Assembly: GCA_002471375.1 (NCBI GenBank)
Contig: DKPV01000004.1
Coordinates: forward strand, 653-43,955
DNA: 43,303 nucleotides
Direction of reading: 5' to 3'
Source: Flavobacteriales bacterium UBA7325
GTDB taxonomy: Bacteria; Bacteroidota; Bacteroidia; Flavobacteriales_D; Crocinitomicaceae
Position numbers and translations under genes: made by a program
In this document: in pieces, positions 25,790 through 34,138 of the stretch
Position numbering within the stretch: the first letter of the stretch is position 1
How the letters are laid out: each line of letters begins with the position of its first letter
Notes under the pieces: generated by a model
What the model saw: the letters and a program-made list of their open reading frames with translations, nothing else
What the model was told of the DNA's origin: nothing
Databases searched by the model: none

Positions 25790-26899
25790 ATGATATTAAA
25801 ATACTTCAGTATACTTTTCCTTCTTTTCATAACAGCTCCTGGGCTTAGGGCTCAGTGTAATGGTGCTGCTCAATTGTGTACTAAGCGATACGACCAGGTA
25901 GCATACTTGACTACTCATAATGCCTTTAATTCGGATGAAGGTGGGTTTTCACTTCCCAATCAGACATATGATATGGAGACGCAACTCAATGATGGAGTTA
26001 GAGCTTTTATGATTGATGTCTATAACTGGTTTGGAAATACAGTAGTTTATCACGGAACAGGCGTTTTAGGAACAAGCCCTCTGGAAGATGAATTGCAAAA
26101 AATCGAAAGTTTTTTAGCGGCGAATCCTAACGAAATTGTAACGCTTATTCTTGAATGTAATGTGAGTGCTAATGAAATTGAAAATGCGATTAATAACACG
26201 GGTCTAAATTCCTATTTGCATACGCATCAATCTGGTTTGACTTGGCCTACATTACAGGATATGATTACTTCAAATGAGCGTCTTGTTGTGATGACAGATG
26301 TTGATGATGCAAGTCCAAGTCAAGGGTGGTACCACTACATGTGGGACATTGCGGTAGAGACACATTATTCCGCAAATTCAATGGCAGATTTCAATTGTGA
26401 CTTTAATAGAGGTGACTCGCTAAATGACCTTTTTATATTAAATCATTTCATAACAAATTCTGTGTTGGGGACAGGAATGGCATCAGAAGCGGAGGTAATA
26501 AATGCGAACCCATATTTTATTGAACGCGTGCAAATGTGTCAATCGGAGAAGTCAAAATTTCCGAATTTCATCACAGTTGATTTTTACGAATTGGGGGACT
26601 CAAAACTGGTGGTTGATCAAATAAACGGTGTTGCACCGCTATCCATTTATGGCTTATCTAGCCTTTCAGATGAAGTCGCTATTTGTCCTAATCCCGCAAG
26701 TGATCAGCTCGTAATACAAAGCGATGTCGCATCCTTTGATAATTATGAACTGTTTTCTTCAACGGGCAAGAACGTTACCAGCAGAACTCACTTACATAAA
26801 TCGGCAAATTCTGAATGGACATTAACGATTTCTTCTCTTGAAAGTGGGGTATATATTATCCGTACTCAGAAAACGGCGAATCGAATTATCGTTCAATAA
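25790..26899 (+). CDS. T9SS-exported phosphatidylinositol-specific phospholipase C-like protein
   Basis: 369 residues from the ATG at 25790, which places a signal peptide (ILKYFSILFLLFITAPGLRAQ) at the N-terminus; the longer frame adds 45 residues with no role. The body is a PI-PLC X-like TIM barrel. The two catalytic histidines are likely in YLTTHNAFN and VVYHGTG, with the acidic strand RAFMIDVYNW between them. The C-terminal 75 residues are a T9SS type A sorting domain (VAICPNPASDQLVIQSD...GVYIIRTQKTANRIIVQ). It is probably attached to the cell surface or released. The substrate may be phospholipid headgroups or another phosphodiester. Confidence 0.85.
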   Translation: MILKYFSILFLLFITAPGLRAQCNGAAQLCTKRYDQVAYLTTHNAFNSDEGGFSLPNQTYDMETQLNDGVRAFMIDVYNWFGNTVVYHGTGVLGTSPLEDELQKIESFLAANPNEIVTLILECNVSANEIENAINNTGLNSYLHTHQSGLTWPTLQDMITSNERLVVMTDVDDASPSQGWYHYMWDIAVETHYSANSMADFNCDFNRGDSLNDLFILNHFITNSVLGTGMASEAEVINANPYFIERVQMCQSEKSKFPNFITVDFYELGDSKLVVDQINGVAPLSIYGLSSLSDEVAICPNPASDQLVIQSDVASFDNYELFSSTGKNVTSRTHLHKSANSEWTLTISSLESGVYIIRTQKTANRIIVQ

Positions 26900-26938
26900 A
26901 AAATGGCTACAGAAGCGATTTAAGAAATCACAGCCATT
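26898..26938 (-). terminator. probable minus-strand terminator
   Basis: On the minus strand AATGGCT (26938-26932) pairs with AGCCATT (26908-26902), enclosing GATTT-CTT-AAATC, and is followed by six T. It lies after the end of the DUF4139-like relic and may also serve the convergent phospholipase gene poorly, since no T-run exists on the plus strand. Confidence 0.6.
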
Positions 26939-26965
26939 CTCGGATCAACTACAAACTAGTTTTGT

Positions 26966-28094
26966 TTAGGAAACAGGTTTTCCACGTTCATGCTCTATTG
27001 AGTAAGTGAATTGAAGGATTCGTTTTTGACCAGCTTTCATGTTAAGCTTCCAGATGAGCTTACCCGTTACATCATCGAATCCCGCACCATCTCCGTCAAC
27101 AATTTTTATTTCGATATCCTCATTTTCCGTTACAGGAATCAGATCTTCCAGGGTCAAATCGATATCAGCTCTTGAATTATTTCTCACTTCAATCTCAAAG
27201 GTTCTAGTTACAATTAGTCGTTTGCCGAGATTTACTTTTTTCTCTTCTTCACTGACCTTCTTTCTCTTAGAAACTATTGCCTGATCACGGCCTATTGTTA
27301 ATTCCATTGTATCCGACATCGCCGCAGGATCTAAACTTGTGCTTCCCACAAAAGTCTGATTGAAATAGATATTTGCCTTACCCGGGAGTAGACTTAAGTT
27401 TTCCCAATCTCCAATTTTTGCTTGAAGGAAGCCATATTTATTCATCCTAGGAAGCATGAAATGATAGAATTCGGCATCTATCTTTTCATTCATTACCACC
27501 ATGAGTTTCTGACTTCCGTCCGCCTTAATGGAGTAAGGAAGTTTCACGTCAAACTCGACATTCGAGAAATTCTGATTGATAGCCGCCATGGTTTGCATGG
27601 ACTGGTATTGGGCGTTGACTTCTTTATAGCTTGGATTATTTGCTGCCAACTCTTCTCTAGCGGCTTCAAGCTCAACTGGGGATGCTGCATTTTGAGAATA
27701 ATAAACTTCATTCTGGATCAGCCCCTGCTGTGTCATGACGGGCTTGTTGATTGTGTAGTCTAAGCGCCACACTCCTGCTGATGGTTTGGTAGCTGAAAAA
27801 GTTCTGTCGTAAGTTGAAAGTACAAGGTTCACATTGTTCCAATCTTCTCCTGTGTTTTGATAAACATGAGCCTTTCGATGTTGCCTGAATCTGACCCTGA
27901 TTTAGGTAAGGGGAAACATCTTTGATAATGAATTCGTTCACTCCTTTTTTCACCGTTACTGTTTTTGATTGGCGAAAGACTTGAGCTCCTGATAAAAAGA
28001 CGGTTGCTTTAGTAATAGTTGTTTTCAGACTGTCTGCTGAAAATGCTGCACTACTTACAAAAAGCGCAGTAATGAGGATGATTATTATTTTCAT
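26966..28094 (-). pseudogene. DUF4139/DUF4140 (MuiA-like) protein with internal deletion and frameshift
   Basis: Intact members are 500-600 residues: signal peptide, DUF4140, a coiled coil, then DUF4139. Here the signal peptide (from ATG 28094, MKIIIILITALFVSSAAFS) and the start of DUF4140 are normal (ATVFLSGAQVFRQSKTVTVK, then FIIKDVSPYLNQGQIQ). Near 27865-27885 the sequence jumps to KAHVYQNTGEDWNNVNLVLST, which belongs inside DUF4139, in another frame. DUF4139 then runs intact to the stop (IEVRNNSRADIDLTLEDLIP, LQFTYSIEHERGKPVS). So the rest of DUF4140, the coiled coil and early DUF4139 are deleted, about 200 residues by family comparison. Translation from the N-terminus would end in nonsense. 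Confidence 0.8.
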
Positions 28095-28141
28095 AGGATC
28101 AATTTGGGAGTTAGTACATCCATCCATCGAGCGGGGTCATT

Positions 28142-28693
28142 TTATTTTTCTTCGGTCGTTGAATTTGAATCATGAGAATGATCCTTTTTAAAGGATTTTT
28201 CTAACTCATTCCAAGCGGGTTTTCCAATTATCGGATCGATCATTTGTCCCATATAGTTCTGAGGAACAGATTCATGAATCCCAACTTTATCAGGTTCATG
28301 ATCAGGATAAATTTAGGTTCCAAAGGCTAAATCCATAAGCTGCGAAATATTCGTATAATTTCCTGCATTCCGATCTAAGTCATGATGCCAATGATGCAAT
28401 TCCGGAGCACCAATTAATACACGAATTGAACCAAGTGGTAAGCGAACGTTTGAATGTATATAAATTGCCCGAATTCCGTGAAAGGTGATTACCGCGATAA
28501 TGATTTCTAGATCGAAGCCCATGATAAATGCGGGGAGATTGATAGGCTACGTAGTATAAATTGTATCTAATGGATGTTCTTTATGAGCTGCTCGCCAATC
28601 GAGCCGCTCTGCGCTGTGATGCACTTTGTAGAAACGCCATAAAAAGGGACTTCTATGTTGTAATCGATGACCCCAATAAATGGAAGGAACAAA
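28142..28693 (-). pseudogene. 5'-truncated sterol desaturase/fatty acid hydroxylase-like gene with two stops
   Basis: One minus-strand frame carries the histidine-box core of the fatty acid hydroxylase/sterol desaturase superfamily: YWGHRLQHRSPFLWRF, YKVHHSAERLDW, HSNVRLPLG and the late box ELHHWHHDLDRNAGNY followed by LAFGT. Two in-frame stops break it, TAG at 28549-28547 and TAA at 28315-28313. The same frame continues after each (IYPDHEPDKVGIHES onward) to the TAA at 28144-28142. The N-terminal half with the first membrane spans is missing: homology starts right after the hppA terminator hairpin. No frameshift is needed, so decay looks fairly recent. Confidence 0.82.
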
Positions 28694-28723
28694 AAAGGCT
28701 TTCTCAATGGAGAAAGCCTTTTT
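28692..28723 (-). terminator. terminator after hppA
   Basis: AAAAAGGCTTTCT (28692-28704) pairs with AGAAAGCCTTTTT (28711-28723), loop CAATGG. It is a symmetric hairpin with T-runs on both strands, lying about 20 bases after the hppA stop on the minus strand. Confidence 0.88.
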
Positions 28724-28744
28724 AATATTAAGTTCAATGTAAAT

Positions 28745-31129
28745 CTACTTTACAAATTCTCCATCTTCATTGTAATGAGAAAGACATTCTTCCATTTCCT
28801 CTTTAGAACATCCAGCTTCGATACACTTTGCAGCGCACTCCTCTTTAGTCATTGAAGCACATTCAGACATATCACACTTAGAGTCTTTAGAGCATAAAGA
28901 TTTTCCTTCGCAGGATGCTTCTTCACCCTCACATTTCTCTGAAGATGAACATTCAGTATGGTGTTTAGAACCACGAGCATCTTCGCCATGACCTCCGTTC
29001 GCTAAAATCGGAGCGATAACCAAACCAATAAGGCAAGTTAACTTAATCAAGATATTCATTGAAGGACCTGAAGTATCTTTGAATGGATCACCAACTGTAT
29101 CTCCGGTTACTGCAGCTTTATGTGCTTCAGAACCTTTGTAAGTCATTTCTCCATCAATCATAACTCCTGCTTCGAAAGATTTCTTAGCGTTATCCCAAGC
29201 TCCACCAGCGTTGTTTTGGAAGATTGCCCAAAGAACACCTGAAACAGTTACACCGGCCATATAAGAACCAAGTGCCTCAGCTCCCATTGTGAATCCAATG
29301 ATGATAGGTGAAACAATAGTAATCAACCCTGGAAGCATCATTTGTCTCAATGCGGCTTTAGTTGAGATGTCAACACATTTATCATACTCCGGCTCAGCTT
29401 TATGCTCCATAATTCCAGGAATATCTCTAAACTGACGACGAACTTCTTTTACCATGGCCATGGCTGCTTTACCAACAGCGCTCATTGCAAGTGCTGAGAA
29501 TATTACAGGAATCATTGCTCCAATAAATAGTGCTGCAAGAACTTTAGCTTTAAAGATGTTAATTCCATCAATATCAGTGAATTTTACGTAGGCAGCAAAT
29601 AATGCTAATGCAGTCAATGCTGCAGATGCAATCGCGAAACCTTTACCAACTGCTGCTGTTGTGTTACCAACCGCATCTAGAATATCAGTACGCTCTCTAA
29701 CGTGAGGCTCAAGTTCTGACATCTCAGCAATACCACCAGCGTTATCTGCAATCGGTCCGAAAGCATCAATAGCTAATTGAAGAGCTGTTGTTGCCATCAT
29801 TGCTGATGCTCCAATAGCTACACCGTAGAATCCAGCACACTCATATGCTCCCCAGATTGCTCCAGCAAATAATATAATTGGAGCCGCAGTAGACATCATC
29901 CCAAGAGAAAGACCTGAAATAATGTTTGTCGCTGCACCCGTAGATGAGTTCTTGATGATTCCAAGAACAGGTTTTTTACCCATTGCTGTATAGTACTCAG
30001 TTAACATAGAGATCAAACCTCCAACTGCTAATCCGATCAATACTGCGTAGAATACTCTGTTATATCCAATAATTTGAACTTCATCAATTCCAAAGAATGT
30101 CATTTCCATTTTTGCAGGAAGCATCCATTGTATGATAAAGAATGATGCAACCGCAGTAAGTGCAAGAGATCCCCAGTTTCCTAAGTTAAATGCTCCCTGA
30201 ACTTGCTTTTCTTTTGCGTCATTGTTCTTAATTCTAATTACCCATGAACCAAGAATAGAGAAGATAATTCCAACTCCAGCAATCAACACTGGTAATAGAA
30301 TTGGTCCCATGTTTCCGAATGCATCAGTGAATCCACCAGTTGCTTCAGTAATATCGTTGATCAAGTAATTACCAAGAACCATCGCCGCAAGCATAGTTGC
30401 AACATATGAACCGAATAAATCAGCCCCCATTCCGGCAACATCGCCTACATTGTCACCAACGTTATCTGCAATTGTTGCAGGGTTACGAACGTCATCCTCT
30501 GGAATTCCAGCCTCAACTTTCCCAACTAAATCAGCACCAACATCTGCTGCTTTGGTGTAGATACCTCCACCAACTCTGGCGAAAAGTGCAATACACTCAG
30601 CTCCTAAAGAGAAACCAGCTAATGTTTCAAGTACATTCACCATTTCAACCTCTTCACTCATAAGAAGGAAGATAAAGATCGTTGATAAGCCAAATACTGC
30701 AAGACCGGCGACACCAAGTCCCATTACAGTACCACCTCTAAATGCAACTTTCATTGCTTGAGGTAAACTTGTTTTAGCCGCTTCTGCAGTTCTAACGTTC
30801 GCTTTAGTAGCGATGCGCATACCAATATTACCAGCAAATGCTGAGAATACAGCCCCGATTACAAAGGCAACAACGATAAATAGGCTAGCAGGAATTAGGT
30901 TCATTGCGGAAAGGATACCTAAAGCGGCACCTGCAACCACAACGAAGACTGCGAGCATTCTGTACTCCGCTTTCAAAAAAGCCAGAGCTCCATCGGCAAT
31001 ATAGCCCGATAGTTTTGTCATTTTGTCACTTCCTTCAGGTTGTTTTTTCACCCATGATGAAAGGAAGAGCATGTATAGCAATCCGATAAGGCCAAACGCC
31101 GGAAGGATATAAATTAGATTTTCTGCCAT
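28745..31129 (-). CDS. hppA: membrane-bound ion-translocating pyrophosphatase with cysteine-rich C-terminal tail
   Basis: Hydrolyses pyrophosphate and pumps H+ or Na+ across the membrane. 794 residues, with about 16 spans over the first 710. The active-site motifs are present: ADVGADLVGKVEAGIPEDDVRNPATIADNVGDNVGD, the loop ADNAGGIAEMSELEPHVRERTDILDAVGNTTAA and TGDTVGDPFKDTSGPSMNIL. GNTTAA (not GNTTKA) points to the K+-dependent subfamily; the pumped ion is not decided. Unusually, residues about 712-794 form an extra soluble tail with ten cysteines, many His/Asp/Glu and the repeat-like CDMSECASMTKEECAAKC. Family topology puts the C-terminus on the periplasmic side. It has a strong consensus promoter. 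Confidence 0.96.
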   Translation of the reverse strand: MAENLIYILPAFGLIGLLYMLFLSSWVKKQPEGSDKMTKLSGYIADGALAFLKAEYRMLAVFVVVAGAALGILSAMNLIPASLFIVVAFVIGAVFSAFAGNIGMRIATKANVRTAEAAKTSLPQAMKVAFRGGTVMGLGVAGLAVFGLSTIFIFLLMSEEVEMVNVLETLAGFSLGAECIALFARVGGGIYTKAADVGADLVGKVEAGIPEDDVRNPATIADNVGDNVGDVAGMGADLFGSYVATMLAAMVLGNYLINDITEATGGFTDAFGNMGPILLPVLIAGVGIIFSILGSWVIRIKNNDAKEKQVQGAFNLGNWGSLALTAVASFFIIQWMLPAKMEMTFFGIDEVQIIGYNRVFYAVLIGLAVGGLISMLTEYYTAMGKKPVLGIIKNSSTGAATNIISGLSLGMMSTAAPIILFAGAIWGAYECAGFYGVAIGASAMMATTALQLAIDAFGPIADNAGGIAEMSELEPHVRERTDILDAVGNTTAAVGKGFAIASAALTALALFAAYVKFTDIDGINIFKAKVLAALFIGAMIPVIFSALAMSAVGKAAMAMVKEVRRQFRDIPGIMEHKAEPEYDKCVDISTKAALRQMMLPGLITIVSPIIIGFTMGAEALGSYMAGVTVSGVLWAIFQNNAGGAWDNAKKSFEAGVMIDGEMTYKGSEAHKAAVTGDTVGDPFKDTSGPSMNILIKLTCLIGLVIAPILANGGHGEDARGSKHHTECSSSEKCEGEEASCEGKSLCSKDSKCDMSECASMTKEECAAKCIEAGCSKEEMEECLSHYNEDGEFVK

Positions 31130-31158
31130 AATAGTATTGTTATAGTATTTTGAGGGGG

Positions 31159-31190
31159 CAAAAGTAGATTTTTATACGTAGTAATGCAAA
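31159..31190 (-). promoter_or_regulatory. hppA promoter
   Basis: On the minus strand TTTG (31190-31187), 20 bases, TACTTTTG (31166-31159): a full consensus match, 29 bases before the ATG. This is the best-matched promoter in the window. Confidence 0.65.
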
Positions 31191-31298
31191 TTGATGGCAA
31201 TTTATTTATCTAGCTCAATGAGATAAAGGGATACAATAACAACCAGTTAATGTAGAAGATGTAAAATCGGGAAATAAATTAATAGTGTGATGGAAGCT

Positions 31299-31598
31299 TT
31301 AGGCAGAAGACTTTTGAATTTCGGAAATAAGTTTTGATTTATCAATGACTCCACTTTCCCTCCATACGATCTTTCCATTTTTAAACAGAACAAATGTTGG
31401 CACACCTCGAACTTGAAACTTAGAAGCAACGGACGGGTTTTTATCTACATCAATTTTTAGAATACGTGCTTTTGCTCCCAATTCAGATTTGACATTATCA
31501 ATAACTGGGGACATAACTTTGCATGGACCACACCAAGTCGCATGAAAATCGACAAGTGTTGGTGTGTCTGAATTAATTATCTCTTGAAATGTTGACAT
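31299..31598 (-). CDS. trxA: thioredoxin
   Basis: 99-residue thioredoxin, a cytoplasmic disulfide reductant. The redox motif is WCGPC (Cys23 and Cys26) in VDFHATWCGPCKVM, followed by IDVDKNPSVASKFQVRGVPTFVLF with the cis-proline. The ATG at 31598 is chosen because it gives the normal length; the frame is open further but upstream sequence is unlike thioredoxin and contains the promoter. The -7 element TACTTTTG ends only four bases before the ATG, so the message may be leaderless. Confidence 0.94.
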   Translation of the reverse strand: MSTFQEIINSDTPTLVDFHATWCGPCKVMSPVIDNVKSELGAKARILKIDVDKNPSVASKFQVRGVPTFVLFKNGKIVWRESGVIDKSKLISEIQKSSA

Positions 31599-31602
31599 GG
31601 GA

Positions 31603-31610
31603 CAAAAGTA
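31603..31610 (-). promoter_or_regulatory. -7 element abutting the thioredoxin start
   Basis: TACTTTTG on the minus strand, with four bases to the ATG. A -33 TTG at the usual spacing was not found. If used, transcription would begin at or about the start codon. Confidence 0.4.
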
Positions 31611-31658
31611 AGGAATACTGCCTTTTCTGTAGGGAATAATAGTTACATACGCCAAGCA

Positions 31659-32401
31659 ATGGCATTATTCAATTTAGCATTTCACCAGAATGGATTCTTC
31701 TGGGACGGAAAGGCAGAACAACTTCGAGATCAAGTGTTAGGTCCAATTGAAAACCTATTAGAAATGAATGAGACATTAGCGAATATGGTCTCAAAGTTGG
31801 GACCGGACAATGATCATGTGGCTTAATTTGAGCTGACATTCGGAGATCAAACGATCAATTCTGAGCGAATAGCACTTGCGATGGAAGCATTTCTGTTTAC
31901 CGTAGTTTTCGATGATTCCAAATTCGATAGAGTTCAGGCAGGCACGGCAATATTCACAGATAGTGAAGAACGTGGTAGAAGAATTTTCTTCGGACAGAAT
32001 CAAGGAGGTCCAGGTGGAGGACCGGTTGGCGGTCCTAGCTGTGTTCGCTGTCATGGTGACCCAAATTTCGATAACAATCAACATTTCAATATTGGACTTG
32101 ATGATGTCGGAAGTATAACAGATTTAGGCTAAGAATTGGTTACGGGAAATGCTAACGATAGAGCGAAGTTTAAAACGGTCTCATTGAGAAATATTACTTT
32201 CACGGCACCCTACTGCATGATGGTAGATTCAATTCTTTGAATCAAGAATTAAATCATTACTTAAACGGTATTGAAAATACACCTACCACCTCTAATCTAT
32301 TGCCGAATGGCGGGTTTAATTTTAATCAGCAAGACCGGCAAGAGATTATTAACTTCTTGAATACGCATTTGAATAATCCAGATTACACTGATGCAAATTA
32401 A
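31659..32401 (+). pseudogene. di-haem cytochrome c peroxidase-like relic
   Basis: A plus-strand relic starts at 31659 with ALFNLAFHQNGFFWDGKAEQ, LRDQVLGPIENLLEMNETLA, typical of the second half of the first haem domain of bacterial cytochrome c peroxidase/MauG-like proteins. It continues through FELTFGDQTINSERIALAME to a second haem site in SCVRCHGDPNF. In-frame TAA stops lie at 31824-31826 and 32130-32132, and a one-base loss occurs near 32205, after LRNITFTAPY. The frame resumes as LHDGRFNSLNQELNHYLNGI and ends at TAA 32399-32401. The first haem site and signal peptide are missing; the truncation point lies beside the thioredoxin promoter. Confidence 0.82.
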
Positions 32402-32466
32402 ATGGATCCACTTACTCGCGGATGAAGACAGTTCGTCCGAGAGTTTTTGATAAGCAAGAATACTTC

Positions 32467-32474
32467 TATATTTG
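32467..32474 (+). promoter_or_regulatory. -7 element abutting the GT9 start
   Basis: TATATTTG, four bases before the GTG at 32479. A TTG lies 17 bases upstream (32447-32449), slightly short of the preferred 19-21. As with thioredoxin, a leaderless or near-leaderless message is predicted. Confidence 0.4.
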
Positions 32475-32478
32475 AAGC

Positions 32479-33456
32479 GTGAAAATTTTAGTTGTACGAT
32501 TCAGTTCTATTGGAGATATTGTCCTAACGACACCAGTTCTTCGTGCGCTGAAAACTCAACTCGAGAATGTCGAGATTCATTATCTCACCAAACGCTCGTT
32601 CAAACCTGTGATTGAGAACAATCCTCATATTGATATGGTTCATCTGATCGACTCTTCTATTAAAGAAGTAATCTCAGATTTGAAGTCAGAAAAGTATGAT
32701 TGGGTGATTGATTTACACAATAATATCAGGACTAAATCACTGAAAATTAAGTTAGGCCGTCCTTCAAAGAAGTTTCCTAAACTACATTGGAAAAAATGGA
32801 AGCTGGTAAAGTTTAAGAAGGATGATATGCCTGATGTTCATGTAGTTGATCGTTATTTCGAAACAGTTGCTCACCTTGGTGTGAAGCCCGATCAAGAAGT
32901 ATGTGATTTTCCAATACCAGCTTCTGAAGCAGTAAATCTTGAGAAGAATAATTTGGAAGGGGAAAAGTTTTGCTCCGTTGTAATTGGAGCGAAGTTTAAA
33001 ACAAAGCAGCTACCTATTGAGAAGCTAAAAGAAATTATTCAAGGGATTAAACTGCCCGTCATTCTGATCGGTGGACCTGAAGATACAGTGCTCGGTGATC
33101 AGCTGTGTGAAGCTGTTCAGCGTGAGGACGTATTCAACCTATGCGGTAAGCACTCGATAGTTGGTTCGGCTAGTATTCTTCAACAAAGTGCGAAAGTAGT
33201 AACAAACGATACTGGAATGATGCATATCGCTAGTTGTTTTGACGTTGAAATAATATCGATTTGGGGAAACACGGTACCTTCTTTAGGAATGTATGCATAT
33301 CGACCTAAAAATAAGTCAAGCTATTCGCTTCATGAAGTTGCTGGCCTTAATTGCCGGCCATGTTCGAAAATTGGTTTTGCAGAATGTCCTAAAGGTCACT
33401 TCGATTGCATGCAAAAACAGAATTCCGAAGAAATAGTAAGTAGGATCAATTCCTAA
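32479..33456 (+). CDS. glycosyltransferase family 9 (heptosyltransferase-like)
   Basis: 325-residue GT-B enzyme that probably adds a sugar to lipopolysaccharide core. The GTG start gives the conserved N-terminus MKILVVRFSSIGDIVLTTPVLRALK, so it cannot begin later. The acceptor-domain motif WVIDLHNNIRTKSL and the donor-binding block TNDTGMMHIASCFDVEIISIWG fit family 9. The C-terminus has a cysteine pair (LNCRPCSKIGFAECPKGHFDC), a common feature of Bacteroidota members. Donor and acceptor cannot be read from sequence. It is convergent with the thioesterase gene. Confidence 0.9.
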   Translation: MKILVVRFSSIGDIVLTTPVLRALKTQLENVEIHYLTKRSFKPVIENNPHIDMVHLIDSSIKEVISDLKSEKYDWVIDLHNNIRTKSLKIKLGRPSKKFPKLHWKKWKLVKFKKDDMPDVHVVDRYFETVAHLGVKPDQEVCDFPIPASEAVNLEKNNLEGEKFCSVVIGAKFKTKQLPIEKLKEIIQGIKLPVILIGGPEDTVLGDQLCEAVQREDVFNLCGKHSIVGSASILQQSAKVVTNDTGMMHIASCFDVEIISIWGNTVPSLGMYAYRPKNKSSYSLHEVAGLNCRPCSKIGFAECPKGHFDCMQKQNSEEIVSRINS

Positions 33457-33471
33457 AATCGATTCGGCTGT

Positions 33472-33990
33472 TTATTCTGCTGGAATGAATAACTTCTTCA
33501 ATTCAGTTGCATCTTCAGGTTTTAATTTACCAGCTAGTATAAGACTAAGTTGCTTTCTTCTTAATGCACCTTCAAACCGGGCTTTTTCGAGTTTAGTCTC
33601 AGGAATTAACTCAGGAACATTTATCGGGCCGCCATTTTGATCTACAGCAACGAATGTATAAATACCTTCATTTGCCTTCTCACGAACACCCGTAACTGGA
33701 TCTTCGAAGTACACATCAACAATGATTTCCATAGATGAGTTGAATGCACGAGTTACTTTTGCTTCCAGCGTAACAATTGAGGCTTGAGCAATGGCTTGCC
33801 TAAAAGAGACATTGTTCACCGCTGCAGTAACAACAACGCGTTTACAATGACGGTGAGCAGAGACACTTGAAATGACATCCATCCATGCCAATAGTTCACC
33901 ACCAAATAAATTGCCAAGTGTATTTGTATCGTTCGGGAGTACAACCTTTGTTGTAATCGACAGTGTATCAATGGCTTTCTTTGCTTTCAT
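33472..33990 (-). CDS. acyl-CoA thioesterase (hotdog fold)
   Basis: 172-residue hotdog protein of the YciA/BFIT-like acyl-CoA hydrolase group. PNDTNTLGNLFGGELLAWMD contains the catalytic-site Asn/Asp-rich loop and the long hotdog helix. VVVTAAVNNVSFRQAI and the later strands (TLEAKVTRAFNSSMEIIVDV) complete the fold. The C-terminal 35 residues are an extra helical segment (LRRKQLSLILAGKLKPEDAT). It releases CoA from acyl chains in the cytoplasm; chain-length preference is unknown. It is convergent with GT9 and divergent from the isomerase gene. Confidence 0.9.
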   Translation of the reverse strand: MKAKKAIDTLSITTKVVLPNDTNTLGNLFGGELLAWMDVISSVSAHRHCKRVVVTAAVNNVSFRQAIAQASIVTLEAKVTRAFNSSMEIIVDVYFEDPVTGVREKANEGIYTFVAVDQNGGPINVPELIPETKLEKARFEGALRRKQLSLILAGKLKPEDATELKKLFIPAE

Positions 33991-34138
33991 ATCTGCAATT
34001 TTTTACAAAATTACGATTTCCCCGCGACCTCTTAGTTAGCCGCTACGTTTTTTTAATGATTTACGAAACCTTTTCGCCATTTTTTCGAACAATAGAGAGG
34101 ATTTAAATTGAAACGAATTCCCTATTTTTACCACACTT

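Noticed and set aside
25655..25790. 45-residue N-terminal extension on the phospholipase-like protein
   Set aside because: It puts 45 residues ahead of a clear signal peptide and overlaps the promoter element TATTTTTG.
18291..32401. A mobile element or genomic island explaining the cluster of relics
   Set aside because: No transposase, integrase, direct repeats or tRNA gene was found around it, and the intact neighbours look chromosomal.
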